Assembly (NCBI GenBank): GCA_030632175.1 | Contig: DAOVVG010000033.1 | Coordinates: 1 to 15,282, forward strand | Length of the DNA stretch: 15,282 nucleotides | Direction: 5' to 3' | DNA from: Gammaproteobacteria bacterium | Lineage (GTDB): Bacteria; Pseudomonadota; Gammaproteobacteria; UBA9214 | Shown here: positions 7,635 to 14,411 of the stretch, in pieces | Layout: every line of letters starts with the position of its first letter | Numbering within the stretch: position 1 is the stretch's first letter | The notes under the pieces: generated by a model | What the model was told of the DNA's origin: nothing | What the model saw: the letters and a program-made list of their open reading frames with translations, nothing else | The model's database searches: none | Made by a program: the position numbers and the translations under genes

Positions 7635-9641
7635 ATGACACAAGCATTACTGAAACTGGATAATCTGGGTGTTCGCCTCGGTCATGGAAAGGGGGCCATC
7701 CGCCCGGTTGACGGTGTAAGCCTGGAAATACACAAGGGTGAAACCTACTCCCTGCTGGGTGAATCCGGTTGCGGTAAATCGATGACGGCACTGTCGATAC
7801 TGCGGTTACTGCCACAACCTGCCGGACAGATTACCCAGGGGCATGTCTATCTCGACGGGGAAGACCTGACGCTGTTACCCGAATCGGATATGCGTCGTAT
7901 CCGTGGGCGGCGAATTTCGATGATCTTTCAGGAACCGATGACCTCGCTCAATCCGGTTCTGACTGTCGGTGACCAGATAGGCGAAGTGCTGCAACAGCAC
8001 CATGCCATGAAAGGGCGTGCGGCACAGGACCGTGTGCTGGAATTACTGGATGCGGTGGGCATACCCGATACAAAGCGCCGTTACCGGGAGTACCCGCATC
8101 AGCTCTCCGGCGGCATGAAACAACGCGTCATGATCTCTATTGCGCTGGCGGGTGAACCGGACCTGTTGATTGCCGATGAACCGACGACGGCGCTGGATGT
8201 AACGATACAGGCACAGGTGCTGGAGCTGTTGCAAAAGTTGCAACAGGACACCGGCATGGCTATTTTGCTGATCACACACGATCTCGGCATCGTTGCCGGC
8301 ATGGCGGACCGGGTCGCCGTTATGTATGCCGGCCAGCTGGTCGAGGAGGCTTCCCGGGACCGCTTTTTCGGATCGGCCAGCCACCCTTACAGCCGCAAAC
8401 TGTTTGAATCACTGCCTGATGTGCACAAGCGCGAACATGCCCTGGACACCATTCCAGGGACGGTGCCGGCGCTGAATCGCGACTTTGACGGTTGCCGCTT
8501 TGAGGACCGTTGTGATGTTGCCTGGGACTACTGCCGTTCACATGTGCCGGGTTGGAACAGCTCGGCAGATGGTCAGCATGCACGCTGCCATCGGCTTGAT
8601 GAATCGATTCCGGCACCTCGGTCTGCCGTAACCGCTAAACAGGTGGAAACTATCAGCAGCAGTCACGAGAGCCGCGGTGATCATCTGCTCAGGGTTTCCG
8701 ATCTGAAAGTGCATTTCCCGATACACAAGGGCGTGTTCAAACGCATTGCCGGTTATGTCTATGCTGTTGACGGTGTTTCGCTGGCGATTCCGCAAGGATG
8801 CACACAGGCACTGGTTGGCGAATCCGGCTGTGGGAAAACAACAGTTGGCAAGGCGATACTGCAGCTGCTCAAACCCACAGATGGCAGTGTGCAGTTCGAA
8901 GACATCGAATTGACGAAGCTGAAGGGCGAAGCGCTCAGAAAGAAACGCTCCGATTTTCAGTTCATTTTTCAGGATCCCTTTTCGTCGATGAATCCGCGCA
9001 TGATGGTGGGCGATATTGTCGAGGAGGGCATGATTGCGCAGGGTATCGGTAAAACCCGCCAGCAGCGACGTGCGCGCGTAGATGAGCTGTTTGAACAGGT
9101 CGGTTTGTCGCCCGAGCAGACGCAACGATATCCGCATGAATTTTCCGGCGGCCAGCGACAGCGTATCTGTATTGCACGTACGCTGGCAGTAGATCCCCGG
9201 CTGGTTATCTGTGATGAACCGACCAGTGCGCTCGATGTGTCGGTGCAGGCGCAGATCCTGAACCTGCTGAAAGAACTCCAGAACACACTGGGCCTGTCCT
9301 ATCTCTTCATAACGCATAATCTGTCCGTGGTTTCCTACCTGGCAGACCGGGTAGCCGTTATGTATCTGGGCAGAATTGTGGAGGAGGGTCCGGTGGCCGA
9401 TGTGCTGGAGCGGCCCCTGCATCCCTATACCGAGGCATTACTGTCAGCTGTTCCGGTCATCGATACAGCGTCAAAACGGGAAATTATCCGTCTGGAAGGG
9501 GATATTCCGTCGCCGGCTACGCCACCTGCGGGCTGTCATTTCCATCCGCGCTGCCCACGGGCGATGGATGCCTGTCAGGACAGCTACCCGCCTGAAACCG
9601 CCTCCGGAGACCATACTGTGCGTTGTTTTCTCCATCAATAA
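7635..9641 (+). CDS. Fused double ABC ATPase of peptide importer (YejF/DppD-DppF type)
   Basis: This 668-residue cytoplasmic protein carries two complete nucleotide-binding domains, so one polypeptide powers both permeases. Domain 1 has Walker A 42-49 (GESGCGKS), Q-loop Q99, signature 'LSGGM' 157-161, Walker B 'LLIADEP' with D181-E182, and H215. Domain 2 has Walker A 395-402 (GESGCGKT), Q446, 'FSGGQ' 503-507, D527-E528 and H561. Both end in the oligopeptide C-terminal domain with four cysteines each: C287, C293, C300, C318 and C634, C640, C647, C664. This pattern has been linked to a 4Fe-4S cluster in Dpp-type ATPases. ATG 7635 is preferred because AGGTAG lies about nine bases upstream and 'MTQALLKLDNLGVRL' is a natural domain start. 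The frame is also open from ATG 7572, which would overlap the permease. YejF of E. coli has the same fused layout. Confidence 0.95.
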   Translation: MTQALLKLDNLGVRLGHGKGAIRPVDGVSLEIHKGETYSLLGESGCGKSMTALSILRLLPQPAGQITQGHVYLDGEDLTLLPESDMRRIRGRRISMIFQEPMTSLNPVLTVGDQIGEVLQQHHAMKGRAAQDRVLELLDAVGIPDTKRRYREYPHQLSGGMKQRVMISIALAGEPDLLIADEPTTALDVTIQAQVLELLQKLQQDTGMAILLITHDLGIVAGMADRVAVMYAGQLVEEASRDRFFGSASHPYSRKLFESLPDVHKREHALDTIPGTVPALNRDFDGCRFEDRCDVAWDYCRSHVPGWNSSADGQHARCHRLDESIPAPRSAVTAKQVETISSSHESRGDHLLRVSDLKVHFPIHKGVFKRIAGYVYAVDGVSLAIPQGCTQALVGESGCGKTTVGKAILQLLKPTDGSVQFEDIELTKLKGEALRKKRSDFQFIFQDPFSSMNPRMMVGDIVEEGMIAQGIGKTRQQRRARVDELFEQVGLSPEQTQRYPHEFSGGQRQRICIARTLAVDPRLVICDEPTSALDVSVQAQILNLLKELQNTLGLSYLFITHNLSVVSYLADRVAVMYLGRIVEEGPVADVLERPLHPYTEALLSAVPVIDTASKREIIRLEGDIPSPATPPAGCHFHPRCPRAMDACQDSYPPETASGDHTVRCFLHQ

Positions 9642-9667
9642 TGAGATATGGGCATGGCGGCTGAAAA

Positions 9668-9676
9668 TGCTAGAAT
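9668..9676 (+). promoter_or_regulatory. Candidate extended -10 promoter for the aminotransferase gene
   Basis: TGC-TAGAAT is an extended -10 (TGn plus 5/6 hexamer) 51 bases before the ATG at 9728. The -35 position (ATGGGC, 9648-9653) is poor. A second -10-like GATAAT at 9686-9691 overlaps the expected start region. Read-through from the ABC operon, whose stop is 86 bases before the ATG, is also possible because I see no terminator between them. Confidence 0.35.
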
Positions 9677-9727
9677 TCCGGGTTTGATAATCCCCTGTTC
9701 CCAATTATTTCAGTACAAGAGGCACTC

Positions 9728-10906
9728 ATGAGCATTCAGTCATTTCATCCCCCCGTTCGCACCCTGATGGGCCCTGGCCCGTCTGACGTCAATCCGCGCA
9801 TCCTCGAAGCCATGTCGCGTCCCACCATTGGCCATCTGGATCCCGAATTCGTAAGCATGATGGATGAAATGAAAGAGTTACTGCGTTATGCCTTTCAAAC
9901 GACCAATGAATTAACCATGCCGGTATCGGCACCGGGTTCGGCGGGTATGGAGATGTGCTTTGTAAACCTGGTTGAGCCGGGCGACAAGGTGATCGTCTGC
10001 CAGAACGGCGTGTTCGGCGGCCGCATGAAAGAAAACGTTGAACGTTGTGGCGGTACCGCCGTCATGGTTGAAGATACCTGGGGTGTTGCCGTGGATCCCG
10101 CCAAGGTGGAGGAGGCGCTGAAGGCCAACCCGGATGCCAGGATCCTTGCATTTGTTCATGCCGAAACATCGACCGGCGCAATTTCTGACGCAAAAACATT
10201 GACAGCGCTGGCGCACCAGCATGACTGCCTGGTTATTGTAGATGCGGTTACCTCGCTTGCCGGTTCACCGCTGATGGTCAGCGACTGGGACATCGATGCG
10301 ATTTATTCCGGCACGCAGAAATGCCTGTCATGCGTACCGGGCCTGTCTCCGGTCTCTTTCAACCAGCGTGCAATTGACGTCATCACCAGTCGTAAAACAA
10401 AGGTACAGAGCTGGTTCCTTGATCTGAACCTGGTGCTGGGTTACTGGGGTGGAGGTGGAAAGCGCGCTTACCACCACACAGCCCCGATAAACACACTGTA
10501 TGCCTTGCACGAGTCACTGGTTATTCTGCAGGAAGAAGGTATTGAAAATTCCTGGGCGCGTCACCAGAAGAACCATGAAGCGTTGCGCAGCGGGTTCGAG
10601 GCAATGGGGCTGGAATTTGTTGTGCCAGAGGGCGAGCGTCTGCCACAGCTGAATGCAGTATCCATACCTGACGGTGTAGATGAGGCGGCGGTACGCAGCG
10701 CGCTGCTGAATGAATATAACCTTGAAATTGGTGCCGGGCTCGGTGCAATGGCCGGCAAGATCTGGCGCGTTGGGCTGATGGGTTTTGCCAGCAACCAGAC
10801 CAATGTGCTGTTCTGTCTGGGTGCACTGGATGCCGTTCTCAGTGGTATGAAAGCGCCGGTGAATTCCGGTGTCGCAGTTGAAGCAGCCCGGGCTGTATAC
10901 GGCTAA
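9728..10906 (+). CDS. Class V PLP aminotransferase, alanine/serine-glyoxylate transaminase type
   Basis: This 392-residue cytoplasmic enzyme is expected to transfer an amino group from alanine or serine to glyoxylate, forming glycine. Family marks are 'LMGPGPSDVNPRILEAM' near the N-terminus, 'APGSAGMEMCFVNL' (68-81) for cofactor phosphate binding, and 'HAETSTG' (144-150). Further marks are D172 in 'VIVDAVTSLAG' contacting the pyridine nitrogen, the Schiff-base lysine K198 in 'YSGTQKCLS', 'YHHTAPINTLYALHESL' (248-264), and R347 in 'WRVGLMG' for the substrate carboxylate. Length matches bacterial and peroxisomal alanine-glyoxylate transaminases (about 390). Ribosome site AGAGG precedes ATG 9728. 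Sequence alone does not decide between alanine and serine as donor; close relatives also include aspartate and purine-linked transaminases. No other glyoxylate gene is visible here. The gene ends at a strong hairpin facing msrB. Confidence 0.9.
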   Translation: MSIQSFHPPVRTLMGPGPSDVNPRILEAMSRPTIGHLDPEFVSMMDEMKELLRYAFQTTNELTMPVSAPGSAGMEMCFVNLVEPGDKVIVCQNGVFGGRMKENVERCGGTAVMVEDTWGVAVDPAKVEEALKANPDARILAFVHAETSTGAISDAKTLTALAHQHDCLVIVDAVTSLAGSPLMVSDWDIDAIYSGTQKCLSCVPGLSPVSFNQRAIDVITSRKTKVQSWFLDLNLVLGYWGGGGKRAYHHTAPINTLYALHESLVILQEEGIENSWARHQKNHEALRSGFEAMGLEFVVPEGERLPQLNAVSIPDGVDEAAVRSALLNEYNLEIGAGLGAMAGKIWRVGLMGFASNQTNVLFCLGALDAVLSGMKAPVNSGVAVEAARAVYG

Positions 10907-10938
10907 ACACTGCCTGCCAACCGGTTAGTAACAGACAA

Positions 10939-10972
10939 CCCGGGGAGTCCGGGATGTAACGGGCTCCCCGGG
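10939..10972. terminator. GC-rich hairpin between convergent genes (likely bidirectional terminator)
   Basis: CCCGGGGAG (10939-10947) pairs perfectly with CTCCCCGGG (10964-10972). Pairing continues inward (one G-T pair, then CCG/CGG) to about 13 base pairs with an 8-base loop. It lies 32 bases after the aminotransferase stop and just before the end of the minus-strand msrB, so it can serve both. Neither side has a real T-run, so intrinsic termination strength is uncertain. Confidence 0.6.
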
Positions 10973-10976
10973 AATG

Positions 10977-11570
10977 TCAATCCTGAAACAGTGAGAGATA
11001 TTCCCCGTAGCCGTTCGCTTCAAGTTCCTCCTTCGGAACAAATCTCAGCGATGCGGAATTAATGCAGTAACGCAGGCCGGTTGGTTCAGGCCCATCCTCA
11101 AAAACATGTCCCAGATGTGAATTTGCTGTACTGCTCTTCAGTTCTGTACGTTTCATGAAAAACCGGGTGTCGGTATGTGTCTTTAGTGCATCGGGAGAAA
11201 TTGGCCGAATAAAACTGGGCCAGCCAGTGCCGGATTTAAACTTGTCCGTTGAGCTGAACAGCGGTTGCCCCGAGACGATATCCACATAGATACCCGCCTG
11301 CTTGTTGTCCCAGTATTCATTACGAAAGGAAGGTTCAGTACCCTCATTCTGGGTGACGTCGTATTGTAACGGGGTCAGCTGTGCACGTAGCTCCGCAGCG
11401 GGCGGCATCACATAGTCCCCGTCCGGCGGGGTTATGCTGGCTGTTGCGGCATTGTCCGCATCGCTGGCATTTGTAACCTGTGAGGGCTCGGCTGCCGTAC
11501 CCGGCTTCAGCAGTACCACTGTTGCAATGACCGCGATGCCGATAACGGGTAAGATTTTCTGTACTTTCAT
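10977..11570 (-). CDS. msrB: Exported methionine-R-sulfoxide reductase MsrB, single-cysteine type
   Basis: MsrB reduces the R form of oxidised methionine in proteins. The 197-residue product begins with a signal or anchor (MKVQK, hydrophobic 8-21, then 'GTAAEPS'), so it should act in the periplasm. After a linker (28-60) the SelR domain runs from about 61 to the end. It shows 'FRNEYWDNKQAGIYVDIVSG', 'FKSGTGWPSF' (111-120), 'SHLGHVFEDGP' (151-161) and the catalytic 'GLRYCINSASLRF' with C169. C169 is the only cysteine in the protein. The four positions that bind zinc in many MsrB enzymes are D97, S100, S146 and A149, and the place of the PilB-type resolving cysteine is T115. The enzyme would thus be a 1-Cys, zinc-free form needing an outside thiol for recycling. 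The start is ATG with a weak GGGG site upstream. It is divergent from the hydrolase gene. Confidence 0.93.
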   Translation of the reverse strand: MKVQKILPVIGIAVIATVVLLKPGTAAEPSQVTNASDADNAATASITPPDGDYVMPPAAELRAQLTPLQYDVTQNEGTEPSFRNEYWDNKQAGIYVDIVSGQPLFSSTDKFKSGTGWPSFIRPISPDALKTHTDTRFFMKRTELKSSTANSHLGHVFEDGPEPTGLRYCINSASLRFVPKEELEANGYGEYLSLFQD

Positions 11571-11610
11571 GGTAAAACCCCGGTGTTAAATTCATTGTGG
11601 TGTTGCAGGG

Positions 11611-11642
11611 TTATGACAGGTTCCTGTGATACGAGTTCATAA
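11611..11642. repeat. Nested inverted repeats in the msrB-hydrolase gap
   Basis: TTATGA (11611-11616) and TCATAA (11637-11642) form an outer inverted repeat. ACAGG-TT-CCTGT (11616-11627) is a perfect inner one. It sits 41-72 bases upstream of msrB and 79-110 upstream of the hydrolase, so it could be an operator or a leader hairpin. No known binding consensus was recognised. Confidence 0.4.
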
Positions 11643-11660
11643 CGGTTACGGCGAGTATTA

Positions 11661-11702
11661 ATATTTAGAATATACAGTATATTACAGAATATTCCTGATA
11701 AT
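11661..11702. promoter_or_regulatory. AT-rich palindromic promoter/operator region for the hydrolase (and possibly msrB)
   Basis: AATATAC-A-GTATATT (11669-11683) is a perfect odd palindrome. GAATATTC (11687-11694) is a second palindrome. AGAATAT occurs twice in direct orientation, 19 bases apart (11667 and 11686). Possible plus-strand -10 hexamers are TAGAAT (11666-11671) and GATAAT (11697-11702); on the minus strand TATACT lies within the first palindrome. I see no convincing -35, which fits a promoter needing an activator, but this is inference. The 19-base repeat spacing is close to two helical turns. Confidence 0.45.
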
Positions 11703-11720
11703 CGATGATAGAGGTGTTCA

Positions 11721-12530
11721 ATGAACAAATTCTACCTGCTGTCTATCTGTGCCTTGCTGCTGCTATCTGTAGCAGCTTCACCGCTGCGTGCCGGCACACA
11801 ATCGGATACCGCCAAGGAAAAACGCTGGTCCGAACAGATTGTCGATCAACTCATTGACGGCGAGGATGTCTGGCTGGAGGCGCGCAAGCACCGCTTTCTG
11901 ACCATCTACACACCCGCAGAGACGTCACCACCACTGGGTACCGTGCTGCTGGTACATGGCACAGGTGCTCATCCTGACTGGCCGCAGGTGATTCAACCCC
12001 TGCGATCCGGACTGGCCGAGAATGGCTGGCAGTCGCTATCCATCCAGATGCCATTGCCGCCCGAGGGTGCGGATAAAAATCTGCAAGGGCCATTGATCCA
12101 GGAAGGGGCAGACAGAATTCGCGCAGGACTGGACTGGCTGGCAGCGCAGGGTGCCGGCAAGGTGACAGTGGTTTCACACAGCCGGGGAGGTGCGGACCTG
12201 CTGTTTTATGCGGCTGACCGGGATGATGACAGAATTGAATCACTGGTAGTCATCGGCGTGAACGGCGCATTCAAGAATGTACCGGATGCCATGGGTACCC
12301 TGCAGTCATTGTCCAGGATAAAGCGGCCCATTCTGGATATCTATGGCGGCAGTGATTTACAGGGTGTACTGAATACCGCTGCCGCACGGGAAAAAGCTGC
12401 GCATGACAGCAACCCTGGTTACCGACAGACTGAAGTTGCCGGTGCCGACCACTTTTTTGAAGGAATGGATGCCGAACTGCTGGCGCTGGTGATTGACTGG
12501 TTGAAAGCCAATCACGCTTCCAACGAATAA
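11721..12530 (+). CDS. Exported alpha/beta-hydrolase-fold protein, DUF3530-like
   Basis: The 269-residue protein has a signal peptide (MNKFYLLSICALLLLSVAASPLRAG; cleavage near residue 24-25), so it should be periplasmic or membrane-associated. The mature start 'KRWSEQIVDQLIDGEDVWLEA' and 'IYTPAET' resemble the DUF3530 family, whose function is not well defined. The fold is visible as 'GTVLLVHGTGAHPDWPQVIQPLRSGLAENGW' (73-103; HGTG would be the oxyanion loop), the nucleophile elbow 'VSHSRGG' with S154, D212 in 'IYGGSDL' and H243 in 'AGADHFFEG'. The elbow reads S-H-S-R-G, lacking the usual first glycine of GxSxG. All three catalytic residues seem present, so hydrolase activity is plausible; the substrate is unknown. 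Ribosome site GAGGTG precedes the ATG. The 3' end overlaps ygfZ by 19 bases tail to tail. Confidence 0.85.
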   Translation: MNKFYLLSICALLLLSVAASPLRAGTQSDTAKEKRWSEQIVDQLIDGEDVWLEARKHRFLTIYTPAETSPPLGTVLLVHGTGAHPDWPQVIQPLRSGLAENGWQSLSIQMPLPPEGADKNLQGPLIQEGADRIRAGLDWLAAQGAGKVTVVSHSRGGADLLFYAADRDDDRIESLVVIGVNGAFKNVPDAMGTLQSLSRIKRPILDIYGGSDLQGVLNTAAAREKAAHDSNPGYRQTEVAGADHFFEGMDAELLALVIDWLKANHASNE

Positions 12531-13555
12531 GGCAGCGCCAGCAGTTTGAATACCGGGCCATCTGCCGTACCGAAAAAAACATCTCCGGCATCGGCCGAGG
12601 CAATCTGCAGTACCGCCAGCGCCAACTGACCGCCGTCGGGATGCGGCTGGGCATCCACGATTCGGCCAACAGCCTGGGTATCATCTCCCGCCGGAAACAG
12701 GGAATCTCCCGGTGATGCGATCTTGTCGCTGGCTATTCTTCCCAGGTACATCCGGCGTTTCAGTGTGCCCAGGTACTGCATACGTGCAACGATTTCCTGC
12801 CCCGGATAACAGCCTTTCTTGAAACTGACACCCTTAATAACGTCCAGGTTGGTCATCTGCGGCACAAACAATTCAGCAGTCGCCGTGAAAATATTCGGAA
12901 GACCGGCCTGTATTTCCAGTAACCGCCAGGCAGGCTCACCGACCGGTGCACCGCGCACGTTCAGCGAGTTCCAGAGTGAGCGTGCGGCATCCAGAGAAGT
13001 GGCATAAACCTCAAAACGCGGATGCAAACCAGGTACACGTACAAGGGTCAAATCCCCGTTATGCGTGACACCACCGACTTCTATCGGCATATCCGTGGCG
13101 ATTGTGCCGAGCTCTTCGCCGGCCGTTTTTCCGGAAACCCCGATACGCAGGAAATTTTCGCTGACATCTTCAAAGGTTACATCCGCACGCATGACAAACA
13201 TGCGCAGGCGCTGGATAACGGCTTCGATGGAATCGGCCGGTAATCGCAGGCACCAGGTATCACCCTGTCTGAAAATCCGCATCAGACCGAGAATGCGGCC
13301 CTTGGGCGTGCAATAGGCATTCAGCTGACTGCTATGCTCGCTCACTGTACTGGTATCGTTGGTGAACTGCGACTGCAGAAAACTGCCTGCATCCTGACCA
13401 TGCACGGCTATCACACCCATGTATTCGAGGTCAGCAAATACCAGACCGCTGAGGGCCACTTCCTGCTCTCGTTCCGGATTGCCGAAATGCATGACCCGGT
13501 TATCCGTAAACTCGGCCCCGGCATCGGTGAGAAATGATTTCCACTCGGTCTTCAT
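12512..13555 (-). CDS. ygfZ: Folate-dependent Fe-S cluster maintenance protein YgfZ (GcvT-like)
   Basis: YgfZ is a cytoplasmic tetrahydrofolate-binding protein related to the glycine-cleavage T protein that supports synthesis or repair of certain Fe-S enzymes. The product has 347 residues (E. coli about 326). The family signature 'KGCYPGQE' lies at 247-254 with C249, the conserved functional cysteine. Other family marks are 'GQDAGSFLQSQFTNDTS', 'NAYCTPKGRILG' in the N-terminal half and 'EPAWRLLEIQAGLPNIF'. A TTG at 13585 would extend the protein by ten residues, but it lies upstream of the transcription start predicted from the promoter at 13586-13614, so ATG 13555 is chosen. Its ribosome site is weak. 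It is convergent with the hydrolase and divergent from sdhCDA. Placement next to an Fe-S respiratory complex fits its role. Confidence 0.93.
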   Translation of the reverse strand: MKTEWKSFLTDAGAEFTDNRVMHFGNPEREQEVALSGLVFADLEYMGVIAVHGQDAGSFLQSQFTNDTSTVSEHSSQLNAYCTPKGRILGLMRIFRQGDTWCLRLPADSIEAVIQRLRMFVMRADVTFEDVSENFLRIGVSGKTAGEELGTIATDMPIEVGGVTHNGDLTLVRVPGLHPRFEVYATSLDAARSLWNSLNVRGAPVGEPAWRLLEIQAGLPNIFTATAELFVPQMTNLDVIKGVSFKKGCYPGQEIVARMQYLGTLKRRMYLGRIASDKIASPGDSLFPAGDDTQAVGRIVDAQPHPDGGQLALAVLQIASADAGDVFFGTADGPVFKLLALPYSLEA

Positions 13556-13585
13556 GTTATCTGCACTGTGATTAAACGGACACAA

Positions 13586-13614
13586 ATTCTAGTCGAACTT
13601 GCTGAGCCTGTCAG
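13586..13614 (-). promoter_or_regulatory. Sigma70-type promoter of ygfZ
   Basis: On the minus strand CTGACA (13609-13614) and TAGAAT (13586-13591) are separated by exactly 17 bases, each 5/6 to consensus. Transcription would begin near 13579, giving a short leader before ATG 13555. This is the best-formed promoter seen in the window. Confidence 0.6.
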
Positions 13615-13659
13615 TAATTGCCTGTGTGACCGATGTGGCTGGTGTTCCTGCCTTGCGGA

Positions 13660-13668
13660 TGGTATAAA
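13660..13668 (+). promoter_or_regulatory. Candidate extended -10 promoter of the sdh operon
   Basis: TGG-TATAAA is an extended -10 element; no good -35 is seen 16-18 bases upstream. The predicted start near 13674 is only 7 to 19 bases before the ATG codons at 13681 and 13693, and about 36 before GTG 13710. Confidence 0.45.
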
Positions 13669-13680
13669 TTCGGCAATCAA

Positions 13681-13725
13681 ATGAAAGAAGATATGACTAC
13701 CCAGCGCCTGTGCCCGTCTATTTAA
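13681..13725 (+). other. Short leader reading frame overlapping the sdhC start (probable displaced sdhC N-terminus)
   Basis: ATG 13681 (or in-frame ATG 13693) encodes MKEDMTTQRLCPSI and stops at TAA 13723-13725, out of frame with sdhC. 'MTTQR' is what is expected at the SdhC N-terminus just before 'PVYLNLLRIRFP'. Removing five bases (CTGTG, 13708-13712) would join the two as MTTQRPVYLNLL. It is therefore either the original sdhC start cut off by a net five-base insertion (or sequence error), or a leader peptide coupled to GTG 13710. The AGAAGA before ATG 13693 is a modest ribosome site; none is seen directly before GTG 13710. Confidence 0.6.
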
Positions 13726-14072
13726 ATCTTCTCCGGATACGCTTCCCGGTTGGTGCGGTGACCTCGATTGCCCACCGCATCTCGGGGGTGCTGCTGTTTC
13801 TATCGCTGCCGGTACTGATTTACCTGCTGGATCTGTCCCTGCAAAGCCCCGGGGGCTTTGAAAAAGCACTGACTTATTTAAATAACTGCTGGTTCGAGGC
13901 CGGTCTTGTACTGGTCGTCTGGTCGTTTATACACCACTTGTTGTCCGGTATTCGTTTTCTGCTCATCGATATCGGAAAAGGTGTCACGCTGCAGGCGGCA
14001 CGCCGCAGCGCCTGGCTGGTGAACCTGTGTGCACCCGCCCTGACGCTGGCCTGTCTCTGGTGGGTTCTATGA
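13710..14072 (+). CDS. sdhC: Succinate dehydrogenase cytochrome b556 subunit SdhC
   Basis: SdhC is one of the two membrane anchors of complex II and helps bind heme b and ubiquinone. From GTG 13710 the frame gives 120 residues with three membrane helices (about 24-41, 62-80 and 100-119). Family marks are 'PVYLNLLRIRFPVGAVTSIAHRISG', with S19 and R23 equal to the quinone-site S27/R31 of E. coli, and H76 in 'IHHLLSGIRFLLIDIG' as the expected heme ligand (E. coli H84). The N-terminus is a few residues shorter than usual. No ATG is available in this frame, and the natural-looking ATG start upstream is in another frame. Whether GTG 13710 is truly used is uncertain. The stop overlaps sdhD by four bases (ATGA). 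Confidence 0.88.
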   Translation: MPVYLNLLRIRFPVGAVTSIAHRISGVLLFLSLPVLIYLLDLSLQSPGGFEKALTYLNNCWFEAGLVLVVWSFIHHLLSGIRFLLIDIGKGVTLQAARRSAWLVNLCAPALTLACLWWVL

Positions 14073-14407
14073 GTCGCCCAACACATGGATTACGCGACTG
14101 GCTGTTACAGCGGCTGACGGCCGTTTACCTCGGTTGTTTTCTGGTCTATCTGCTGATGTATTTTATGCTGCAGCCACAACATGTATTTCAGGAGTGGCAT
14201 GACTGGATCACGCATCCTGCCAGGATTGTCGCTACCGCACTGTTTATCATGGCCGTGCTGATACACGGCTGGGTCGGGATGCGGGACGTGGTGCTGGATT
14301 ATGTACACGCAATCAGCCTGCGACTCACCATTCTCTCGCTGATCGGACTGGCATTAATCGGTTGCGGACTCTGGGCACTGCGTATTCTGCTACAGGCATC
14401 AACATAA
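14069..14407 (+). CDS. sdhD: Succinate dehydrogenase membrane anchor subunit SdhD
   Basis: This 112-residue second membrane anchor of complex II has three helices (about 18-34, 51-70 and 83-106). The key segment 'LIHGWVGMRDVVLDYV' holds H66, aligned to the E. coli heme-region H71, and D77-Y78, aligned to D82-Y83 of the quinone site. The opening 'LRDWLLQRLTAVYL' is typical. ATG 14069 overlaps the sdhC stop (ATGA). A longer frame from 14027 would run inside sdhC and lacks family similarity. The end is four bases before sdhA, so coupling is expected throughout the operon. It appears intact. Confidence 0.92.
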   Translation: MSRPTHGLRDWLLQRLTAVYLGCFLVYLLMYFMLQPQHVFQEWHDWITHPARIVATALFIMAVLIHGWVGMRDVVLDYVHAISLRLTILSLIGLALIGCGLWALRILLQAST

Positions 14408-14411
14408 CTTT

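Noticed and set aside
8538..9422. Long open antisense frame (294 codons) opposite the ATPase gene
   Set aside because: It lies wholly inside a strongly conserved ABC domain on the other strand; its translation shows no recognisable domain and it has no separate promoter.
11669..11697. LexA (SOS) box in the msrB-hydrolase gap
   Set aside because: The TATACAGTA half looks like part of one, but the required CTGT-N8-ACAG arrangement is absent on both strands.
14027..14068. Longer sdhD beginning at 14027
   Set aside because: The extra 14 codons lie inside sdhC; ATG 14069 gives the typical SdhD start and the ATGA coupling.
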